Source: Candidatus Tepidiaquacellales bacterium OLB4/UTCHB1 (GTDB taxonomy: Bacteria; Bacteroidota; Ignavibacteria; Tepidaquicellales; Tepidaquicellaceae). Taken from it: 64,000 nt of DNA. The stretch covers positions 21,934 through 85,933 of the forward strand of contig MWSW01000008.1 in assembly GCA_002050165.1 (NCBI GenBank), read 5' to 3'. The translations under genes and the position numbers were made by a program. Positions within the stretch are counted from its first letter, which is position 1, and every line of letters begins with the position of its first letter. Of the stretch, positions 49,820 through 56,328 are shown piece after piece. Under the pieces are notes generated by a model. That model made no database searches. It had not been told where the DNA came from and was given only the letters and a program-made list of their open reading frames with translations.

Positions 49820-50230
49820 TCAGGTATTGTTTAGTTCTGGGAATTCGTTGTGAATAACTTCAACCCGAACCTCCGGAAAATGTTTGAGAATGAACTCTTT
49901 TGTTTTCTCAACTGAATAAACTGACCGGTGTTGACCGCCGGTGCAACCGAAACAAACCATGAGATGAGAAAATTTTCTGTTGAGGTAGTTCATTATGGCT
50001 TTCGTGAGAATTGAATTAACTTCAGCCAGAAATTCCTGCATGGCGTTATCTTCGTTAAGGTAATTTATGACCGAAGTATCTTTACCGGTTTGTGATTTAA
50101 ACTCCTCAAGCCTTCCGGGATTATTTATGAACCTGCAATCGAAAACAAATCCACCGCCGTTACCCGTTTGGTCTTTTGGAATCCCCGAGTTTAAATACGA
50201 AAAAGAATGGAGGGCTATTTTTAAAGGCAT
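49820..50230 (-). CDS. Stand-alone RapZ C-terminal domain protein
   Basis: This 136-residue protein matches only the C-terminal half of RapZ (YvcJ family): GGFVFDCRFINNPGR, TGKDTSVINYL, and the VCFGCTGGQHRSVY anion-binding loop. The N-terminal P-loop kinase-like domain is missing, and there is no room for it upstream. The C-terminal half of E. coli RapZ binds RNA and senses GlcN6P, so this protein could be an RNA or metabolite sensor, but that is inference. It is in an operon with the MFS gene. Confidence 0.75.
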   Translation of the reverse strand: MPLKIALHSFSYLNSGIPKDQTGNGGGFVFDCRFINNPGRLEEFKSQTGKDTSVINYLNEDNAMQEFLAEVNSILTKAIMNYLNRKFSHLMVCFGCTGGQHRSVYSVEKTKEFILKHFPEVRVEVIHNEFPELNNT

Positions 50231-50459
50231 GTTGTAAAATACTTCTTATGGATGAGATTTTCGTGATAATAAATTCTGTTGTACTAAGTTGAGTTGGTTT
50301 GTCGTTATATGAAATTTTTTTGCTATTTTTAGTTTATTTAAGAAATCTATTTTAAATGAAGAAATTTATATTTTTGTTAAGAAACTATGCTATGTTTAAC
50401 TATCCGTCAATGTGTTAATTAATAAACTCCGGTATTAAAAAACAAAGCATAATATAAAA

Positions 50460-51431
50460 ATGAAAGATAAAACAGCGAAACCGTTTTTAAAATGGGCAGG
50501 TGGTAAAACACAGCTCATAAACGATATTGAAAAGGCTTTACCAAAAGACATTTCAAAGAACAAGTTTACCTACATAGAGCCATTTGTTGGAAGCGGAGCT
50601 GTTTTGTTTTGGATGTTAAACAACTTTCCAAACCTTAAAAAAGCGGTTATAAACGACGTTAACGAAGACTTAATAAATACCTACAAAACGATAGCTTCGA
50701 AACCAAAAGAACTGATTTCAATACTTCAAATCTTACAAAACGAATTTCACGGACTTGAAGGACAGGACGAAGCCAAAAAAGAATATTATTATAAAAAACG
50801 AAATTTGTTTAACAAAAGGAATGAAAGACAAATTGAACAAGCCGCTTTGTTTATTTTTCTCAATCGGACTTGTTTCAACGGACTGTATCGGGTGAATCGA
50901 AAGAATGAATATAATGTTCCAATAGGCAGTTACAAGAGACCGACTATTTGTGATAAAGAAAATATTTTGGCAGTAAGTCAAGTGTTACAAAAAGTGGAAA
51001 TCCTTTGTGGCGACTATGAAGAAACTCTAAAATTCGCTGACAACAACACGTTATTTTACTTCGACCCACCATACAAACCTTTGAGCGAAACCTCAAGTTT
51101 CAATTCGTATGCAAAAGACGAGTTTAACGATGCAGAACAAATCAGACTAAGAGATTTTTGCCACAAACTTGACACTTTGGGACACACTTGGATTTTAAGC
51201 AATTCAGACGTTAAAGGCATAGATGAAAACGATAATTTCTTTGACGACTTATATTTTGACTTCAACATACAAAGAGTAGATGCGAGACGAAGTATCAATG
51301 CCAATCCAGAAAGTTTTATTTGGGCATTCCCCTATCGGGTCGGGCTATCCGTTACATGTCCTCGCTTCGCTGCGGGCTTTCCACTTCTATCCCTAACGCA
51401 ACTTACTGCTAAAAATGAACTTGTCGTTTAA
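50460..51431 (+). CDS. Dam/DpnM-type DNA adenine methyltransferase with altered C-terminus
   Basis: This 323-residue protein has the alpha-class N6-adenine methyltransferase layout: PFLKWAGGK at the start, FVGSG (42-46) for SAM binding and the catalytic DPPY (202-205). RRSINANPES follows near residue 285. From there the family's native ending, a Lys/Arg-Gly turn and a final NY-type strand, is absent. It is replaced by 38 residues that read through an apparently foreign sequence (PYRVGLSVTCPRF ...). The expected target is GATC, methylated at adenine. The catalytic core looks intact, but the last strand is lost, so activity is uncertain. The dpnI-like gene starts 17 bp before its stop. Confidence 0.85.
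   Translation: MKDKTAKPFLKWAGGKTQLINDIEKALPKDISKNKFTYIEPFVGSGAVLFWMLNNFPNLKKAVINDVNEDLINTYKTIASKPKELISILQILQNEFHGLEGQDEAKKEYYYKKRNLFNKRNERQIEQAALFIFLNRTCFNGLYRVNRKNEYNVPIGSYKRPTICDKENILAVSQVLQKVEILCGDYEETLKFADNNTLFYFDPPYKPLSETSSFNSYAKDEFNDAEQIRLRDFCHKLDTLGHTWILSNSDVKGIDENDNFFDDLYFDFNIQRVDARRSINANPESFIWAFPYRVGLSVTCPRFAAGFPLLSLTQLTAKNELVV
51324..51412. repeat. Probable Bacteroidota interspersed repeat inserted at the dam 3' end
   Basis: From memory of Bacteroidota genomes, a short sequence whose translation reads PYRVGLSVTCPRFAAGFPL recurs as a non-coding, interspersed element that annotators often miscall as short ORFs. Here it lies exactly where the methyltransferase departs from its family and ends just before the next start codon. 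It is richer in GC than its surroundings (CTCGCTTCGCTGCGGGC). The boundaries are estimates. Confidence 0.55.
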
Positions 51432-52194
51432 CTTAAAACTTGCAGAAGGTTATCAAAGTAATTCTCAAAAAGCGAGAATTCTCACAGAAAATTGGGTTCT
51501 AAATAATTCTTATTGTCCAAGTTGCGGTGATTTGCCTTTAAATGAATTTGAAAACAATAGACCAGTTGCTGATTTCTACTGCAAAAAGTGTTCTGAAGAA
51601 TTTGAATTAAAAAGCAAAGGGGGTAAACTCTCCAATACAATTACTGATGGCGCTTACTCAACAATGATAGAAAGAATATACTCTGAAAATAATCCGAATT
51701 TTTTCTTTCTAACATATTCAAAGAATTGGAGTGTTAACGACTTTCTGATTATTCCAAAGCAATTTTTTACAGAAGAAATTCTAATAAAAAGACCACCATT
51801 AGCTCCAACTGCCAGAAGAGCAGGATGGATAGGTTGTAATATTGATATTTCTAAAGTAGCTGAATCAGGCAAAGTATTTTTAGTTAAGAACACCAAGATA
51901 ATTGACCCTAATGTTGTCAATCAATCCTTTAACAAAACTCTATTTCTAAGACAGAAATCTAGTGATGCAAAAGGATGGATTTTAAATGTTATGAAGTGTG
52001 TCGATGAAATTACTACTGATGAATTTAACCTTGAAGAAGTTTATAAATTTGAACCAAAACTCAGATTGAAATATCCTAACAATAATTTCATTAAAGATAA
52101 AATAAGGCAACAACTACAAATACTTCGTGATAAAGGCATAATTGATTTTGTCGGTCGTGGTAAATACAAAAAGATTAAATATGGAAACATTTAA
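51415..52194 (+). CDS. dpnC: DpnI-type methyl-directed restriction endonuclease
   Basis: This 259-residue protein aligns end to end with pneumococcal DpnI. The N-terminal PD-(D/E)XK domain has Asp53 in RPVADFYC and Glu64-Leu-Lys66 in EFELKSK, the same numbering as DpnI. A zinc site is formed by Cys34, Cys37, Cys56 and Cys59. PPLAPTARRAGWIGCNID and the C-terminal winged helix (IRQQLQILRDKGIIDF), which reads methyladenine, are also present. The enzyme cleaves GATC when the adenine is methylated, which defends against methylated foreign DNA. It looks intact, yet sits beside two GATC-type methyltransferase genes. Confidence 0.95.
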   Translation: MNLSFNLKLAEGYQSNSQKARILTENWVLNNSYCPSCGDLPLNEFENNRPVADFYCKKCSEEFELKSKGGKLSNTITDGAYSTMIERIYSENNPNFFFLTYSKNWSVNDFLIIPKQFFTEEILIKRPPLAPTARRAGWIGCNIDISKVAESGKVFLVKNTKIIDPNVVNQSFNKTLFLRQKSSDAKGWILNVMKCVDEITTDEFNLEEVYKFEPKLRLKYPNNNFIKDKIRQQLQILRDKGIIDFVGRGKYKKIKYGNI

Positions 52195-52355
52195 AATTGA
52201 AATTCAAGAGTTTTTATCAAGAATAATTGAAGTAGAAGCTGAAACAAAGGATGAAGCAATTTCAAAAGTTCGTCAATTATATTAAGAATGAAGAAATTGT
52301 TTTAGACAGTGAAGATTATGTTTCAACCGAAATTGAAGTTTATGAAAATGAATGA
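52181..52355 (+). pseudogene. dpnD: dpnD homologue with a single-base frameshift
   Basis: ATG 52181 overlaps the dpnC end by 14 bp. The frame encodes METFKIEIQEFLSR followed by VEAETKDEAISKVRQLY and then hits TAA at 52283-52285. Skipping one base (T52283) restores KNEEIVLDSEDYVSTEIEV up to TGA 52353-52355, giving a 57-residue protein of the DpnD/PcfM family. The conserved VEAE and KNEEIVLDSED blocks lie in two different frames, so this is a one-base insertion, a sequencing error or, less likely, programmed frameshifting. DpnD's role in the DpnI cassette is unknown. Confidence 0.8.
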
Positions 52356-52560
52356 CCCAAGAATTATTTTAAGAGACCAACTGATTGCAAATGGTCTATT
52401 ATTTAAAGATGCTAATCTAATTGCACTTGATGCAGGAAGTTCACAAACTTATGTTGATAGTGAATATTTAGAAGGTTTCGGTCTTTCTAAAACTCTTTTT
52501 AAAATAACTCTAAAACTTGTATCTGATTTTTATTCAGGAAAATTATTCTTAGATTATTAA
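52348..52560 (+). CDS. Hypothetical small protein in the DpnI locus
   Basis: ATG 52348 overlaps the restored stop of dpnD by a few bases, a spacing typical of translational coupling, so I prefer it to the in-frame ATG at 52309. The 70-residue product (MNDPRIILRDQLIANGL ... DFYSGKLFLDY) has no family I recognise, no signal peptide and no membrane helix. Its location between dpnD and the DpnA-like gene suggests it belongs to the restriction-modification island. Confidence 0.45.
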   Translation: MNDPRIILRDQLIANGLLFKDANLIALDAGSSQTYVDSEYLEGFGLSKTLFKITLKLVSDFYSGKLFLDY

Positions 52561-52599
52561 AAATTTTAAGATTCATTAAAAGGGGACATAATAGAACAA

Positions 52600-53457
52600 T
52601 TGCCTCAATTTGATCATAAGTTTGATATGGTTTTTGCCGACCCACCCTATTTTTTATCCAACAACGGACTTTCAATTCAAAGTGGGGAAATAGTTAGTGT
52701 AAACAAAGGGAAATGGGATAAATCACACGGCTTCGAATACATAAATGATTTCAATCGCAAATGGCTTTCATTGGTTCGTGACAAAATGAAAGATAATGCA
52801 ACTATTTGGATCAGCGGAACAATGCACAACATTTTTTCGGTTGGTCAAATTCTAACAGAATTAGGCTTCAAAATTTTAAATGTTATAACTTGGGAGAAAA
52901 CAAATCCACCACCAAACTTTTCTTGCAGATATTTTACATACTCGACTGAGCAAATCATTTGGGCAAGAAAAAGTGAAAAAATTCCTCATTATTTCAATTA
53001 TGAACTGATGAAGCAACTGAATGGAAACAAACAAATGAAAGATGTTTGGAGACTCCCGGCAATTGCACCTTGGGAAAAATCGTGTGGTAAACACCCGACA
53101 CAAAAACCGCTTTCGGTTTTGACAAGACTTATTTTGGCTTCAACGAAGCCGAACGCTTGGATTTTAGACCCCTTTACAGGTAGTTCGACAACAGGAATCG
53201 CTGCTAATCTAGCAAACAGGCGATTCCTCGGAATTGACCAAGAAGAAGAATTTTTAACAATAAGCAAAAAAAGAAAACTTGAAATTGATAACCCAAAAAC
53301 AGCAGCCTCATTCAGACAAAAAATAGGCGGTTTCAACAACAAGAACGAACTTGAATTATTTTTATTTGAGGAACCAAAAGAAGAATATAAAACGGAGCTA
53401 AACTTAAAAACAAAAAATCCTAATCTAAGAGTACCACATTCTAACAATAATGAGTAA
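52600..53457 (+). CDS. dpnA: DpnA-type DNA adenine methyltransferase, N-terminus uncertain
   Basis: This beta-class methyltransferase matches DpnA along its length: FADPPYFLSNNG near the start (catalytic DPPY 14-17), KGKWDKSHGFEYINDFNRKW, SCRYFTYSTEQIIWARK, KHPTQKPLSVL and the SAM motif DPFTGSSTTG. DpnA methylates single-stranded GATC-containing DNA. Two oddities stand out. The only start is TTG 52600, because a stop at 52567 leaves no ATG, although the homologous frame continues upstream through GDIIEQL. About 50 extra residues also follow the usual end. It may be N-terminally truncated or use a non-standard start. Confidence 0.8.
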   Translation: MPQFDHKFDMVFADPPYFLSNNGLSIQSGEIVSVNKGKWDKSHGFEYINDFNRKWLSLVRDKMKDNATIWISGTMHNIFSVGQILTELGFKILNVITWEKTNPPPNFSCRYFTYSTEQIIWARKSEKIPHYFNYELMKQLNGNKQMKDVWRLPAIAPWEKSCGKHPTQKPLSVLTRLILASTKPNAWILDPFTGSSTTGIAANLANRRFLGIDQEEEFLTISKKRKLEIDNPKTAASFRQKIGGFNNKNELELFLFEEPKEEYKTELNLKTKNPNLRVPHSNNNE

Positions 53458-53605
53458 TATGTTTGTTGTGTAAGTTTTGTACAGTCAAACAGGTTGCAAT
53501 TTAAACCTTTGAAAAATTGTTCCAGAATTATACAAAATCCTGATTGAAAAACAGAACCTCGTTTAAATAAAAATTTAACTCAACTAAAATTTAAAAGGGA
53601 AATAA

Positions 53606-54031
53606 ATGGATCATGTTGTTTATCTTGACGCGAAGGCGAATGAGCTGGAGAAACTTCTTGATGGAAGTAAGACAATGATCATCCGCGGTGCAACCGGCAG
53701 GAAATTACCTTACGGCAGGGTGAATCAGGATGACACTTTATATTTTATCAACAATAACGCTGAAGGCGTTGTAAAAGCCAAAGCAACGGTTAACAACGTT
53801 TTTAATTCCGATAAATTATCGCCGGAGGAATCAGTTGCACTGGTAGAGGAAAATCAAAGTGAACTCAATCTATCCGGTAACCAGATCAAAAAATGGGCGG
53901 GGAAAAGATATTTAGTTTTAATTGAGTTAAAGAAAATTGAGGAGGTGAAAGCCTTCGAAATAGATAAAAGCAATTACGGAAATATGGATGACTGGCTCCC
54001 GGTTGGAAAAATCGAATCGGTGAAAAAATAA
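53606..54031 (+). CDS. PUA/ASCH-like small protein
   Basis: A good AAAAGGGA lies before the ATG of this 141-residue protein. The first half (VVYLDAKANELEKLLDGSKTM, GRVNQDDTLYFINNNAEGVVKAKATV) resembles the beta-barrel of ASCH/PUA-like RNA-binding domains, in which a G-x-K-[TS] segment is followed by R-x-x-x-x-x-x-x-x-GD-x-LYF. The family is uncertain. It lies 148 bp after the restriction-modification island and may or may not be part of it. Confidence 0.45.
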   Translation: MDHVVYLDAKANELEKLLDGSKTMIIRGATGRKLPYGRVNQDDTLYFINNNAEGVVKAKATVNNVFNSDKLSPEESVALVEENQSELNLSGNQIKKWAGKRYLVLIELKKIEEVKAFEIDKSNYGNMDDWLPVGKIESVKK

Positions 54032-54117
54032 TATACGGTTTTCATTTTATCGAACGAAAATAAGGTTATAACAAAGTACATCTAAAATCCACACTGTTTC
54101 ATATACCCGCTCAGCCT

Positions 54118-55770
54118 TTATTTCTCCTCCATTGGCATTTTAATATCGAACTTTTTCTGTTCGCTTTTCGCGAGTTCGTAACCTGCGTCTGAATGGCGCA
54201 CTATTCCCATCCCCGGGTCGTAAGTGAGGCAACGTTCGAGCCGTGCTTCGGCTTCGGTAGTACCATCGGCAACGATGACCATCCCGGAATGAATCGAGTT
54301 ACCTATTCCAACCCCGCCGCCGTGATGGAGCGAGCACCAGCTTGCGCCGCCAATTGCGTGCAATCCGAAGTTTAGAATCGGCCAGTCTGCAATTGCATCG
54401 GATCCGTCAAGCATTTTCTCCGTTTCACGATTAGGCGAAGCGACGCTTCCGCAATCAAGATGGTCACGCCCGATAACAATCGGAGCTGATACTTTCCCGT
54501 CTCTTACCAGGTCGTTAAAGATTTTCCCCGCTTTTGCCCTTGCGCCGTAGCCGAGCCAGCAGATTCTCGCGGGCAATCCCTGAAAATGCACTTTCTCCCG
54601 TGCCGCTTTCAACCAGCGGTGCAATAAATCATCTTCCGGGAACGCCTCCATTATAGCCTCGTCGGTTGTGTAAATATCCTCCGGATTACCCGAAAGCGCA
54701 ACCCACCTGAACGGCCCCTTCCCCTCACAGAAAAGCGGGCGGATATATTCGGGTACAAAACCGGGAATCTCAAACGCGGATTTGAAACAACTATCGTACG
54801 CTTCACCGCGCAGGTTATTACCGTAATCGAATACAACAGCACCACGTTGCATGAACTCCCACATTGTGCGACAGTGAACCACCGCCGTCTTCCGAGCCAG
54901 TTCCTGATACTTTTCCGGGTCGGAATTTCTTAACTTGAGTGCCTCGTCAAATGACATTCCCATCGGAACGTAACCGTTGAGCATATCATGTGCGGATGTT
55001 TGATCTGTTACAACATCGGGTATAATTCCTCTTTCTAAAATTGCAGGCAACACATCACCCGCATTTCCCACAAGCCCGACCGATAGCGCTTCACCCTTTT
55101 CCTTTGCACGTAAAACATGTTCGAGCGCTTCGTCGAGGTTCTCGGAAAGTATATTACAGTAACCATCGTGAATTCGCTTTTCAATTCTCGATTTGTCAAC
55201 ATCAGCACCGATGAATGCCGCCCCGTTAAGTGTAGCGGCAAGCGGTTGAGCGCCTCCCATCCCGCCGAGACCGCAGGTAAGGACAAATTTGCCCTGCAAC
55301 GAACCACCGAAATTTTTTCTGGCGCACTCTGCAAACGTTTCGTAAGTTCCCTGTAAAATTCCCTGTGTACCGATGTAAATCCACGAACCCGCAGTCATCT
55401 GACCGTACATAGTCAATCCGAGCGATTCGAGCCGCCTGAACTCGTCCCAGTTTGCCCATGCAGGCACGATCTGTGAATTTGAAATCAGAACCCGTGGTGC
55501 ATCAGGATGAGTTTTAAATACCGCAACGGGTTTGCCTGATTGAATCAGCAGCGTTTCATCGCTTTCAAGTTGTTTGAGTGTTTCAACAATCTTGTCGAAA
55601 CACTCCCAGTTCCTTGCGGCTTTCCCGCTCCCTCCGTAAACGACGAGATCATCCGGCCTCTCCGCAACTTCGGGGTCGAGGTTGTTCATAAGCATTCGCA
55701 TTGCTGCTTCGGTAATCCAGTTCCTGCAGGTTATTTTAGTTCCGGTCGGCGCTTTTATGGTTCGTGTCAT
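54118..55770 (-). CDS. hutU: Urocanate hydratase
   Basis: This 550-residue protein is full length (the family is about 555). It starts with [26 protein letters not shown] and contains [18 protein letters not shown], the NAD-binding [18 protein letters not shown] and [17 protein letters not shown]. It converts urocanate to imidazolonepropionate in histidine degradation, using tightly bound NAD. hutH, hutI and later genes are not in the window. It is noticeably richer in GC than its neighbours (about 50-58% in lines I counted), which hints at transfer or codon bias. Confidence 0.97.
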   Translation of the reverse strand: MTRTIKAPTGTKITCRNWITEAAMRMLMNNLDPEVAERPDDLVVYGGSGKAARNWECFDKIVETLKQLESDETLLIQSGKPVAVFKTHPDAPRVLISNSQIVPAWANWDEFRRLESLGLTMYGQMTAGSWIYIGTQGILQGTYETFAECARKNFGGSLQGKFVLTCGLGGMGGAQPLAATLNGAAFIGADVDKSRIEKRIHDGYCNILSENLDEALEHVLRAKEKGEALSVGLVGNAGDVLPAILERGIIPDVVTDQTSAHDMLNGYVPMGMSFDEALKLRNSDPEKYQELARKTAVVHCRTMWEFMQRGAVVFDYGNNLRGEAYDSCFKSAFEIPGFVPEYIRPLFCEGKGPFRWVALSGNPEDIYTTDEAIMEAFPEDDLLHRWLKAAREKVHFQGLPARICWLGYGARAKAGKIFNDLVRDGKVSAPIVIGRDHLDCGSVASPNRETEKMLDGSDAIADWPILNFGLHAIGGASWCSLHHGGGVGIGNSIHSGMVIVADGTTEAEARLERCLTYDPGMGIVRHSDAGYELAKSEQKKFDIKMPMEEK

Positions 55771-56254
55771 TTGGTATGTTTTAAATTTAATGTGAAATAA
55801 AATAGAAAGAATGGAAATGAATTAATATTAAGAACGGATTTTCTTTAAATTGTTGAAACTTGCTACCAGGTTGGAATTTTAACAACAGACCACCTGCAAA
55901 CAACCTTAGTGAATTTGAATGAAGGATATTGGCAGTAAAAACTCAGTTCATATTTAACGGTATTAAATTATACTCTTCCAAATCACATCGCTATTACTGA
56001 TGTGTTGTAGACCTGTATTTAGTTAAAGAAAATATTCTCCTTTCTGAAAAGCTCACTTTGAATTAATTTGAATCCATAGCATCCGCTTGTGCACCGGAAT
56101 TGTGAAAACGGAAATATTCATATTTACCTACGAGTAATTTTCCACTTGTTTATAAATTTAGAATAGAATACGTTTTATTTGAATTCAAAAAGCCAGGTTA
56201 AATTGTCTGGATTCATTTTAATAGTAATCTTAAAATAATTTAAGGAGTATTAAA
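55771..56254. other. 484-bp AT-rich intergenic region before the secreted peptidase module
   Basis: No ORF of coding character, tRNA or terminator stands out. It must contain the promoters of hutU (minus) and of the secreted peptidase gene (plus). The last 15 bp hold AAGGAG (56242-56247), a good ribosome-binding site for ATG 56255. Confidence 0.5.
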
Positions 56255-56320
56255 ATGAGAATTTCACACACACACACACAAGTAAAACAATACTTGATAA
56301 ACTTTTCTTACCTGTTTTAA
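56255..56320 (+). other. Out-of-phase leader ORF of the secreted peptidase gene
   Basis: AAGGAG lies 7 bp upstream of ATG 56255, the only well-placed start. In the sequence as given, the frame reads MRISHTHTQ ... and stops at TAA 56318-56320. If one CA unit were removed, the same start would read MRISHTHT, then SKTILDKLFLPVLIF and SMMLLPAKSYSQ, a normal signal peptide continuous with the peptidase below. Confidence 0.75.
56265..56280 (+). repeat. (CA)8 dinucleotide tract, candidate phase-variation switch
   Basis: Eight perfect CA units lie 8-10 codons after the start codon. Seven, ten or thirteen units would place the start in frame with the peptidase body; eight (as here) or nine would not. 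Slipped-strand mispairing at such tracts is the classic mechanism of ON/OFF switching of surface genes. Confidence 0.8.
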
Positions 56321-56328
56321 TTTTTTCT

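Noticed and set aside
51415..52194. Initial idea that the endonuclease next to the Dam-type gene is a DpnII/MboI-type enzyme
   Set aside because: The zinc cysteines, catalytic residues (Asp53, Glu64, Lys66) and C-terminal winged helix match DpnI, not DpnII.
50231..53605. Target-site or attachment repeats flanking the restriction-modification island
   Set aside because: Comparing both edges by eye gave no convincing direct or inverted repeat, so no mobile element is claimed.
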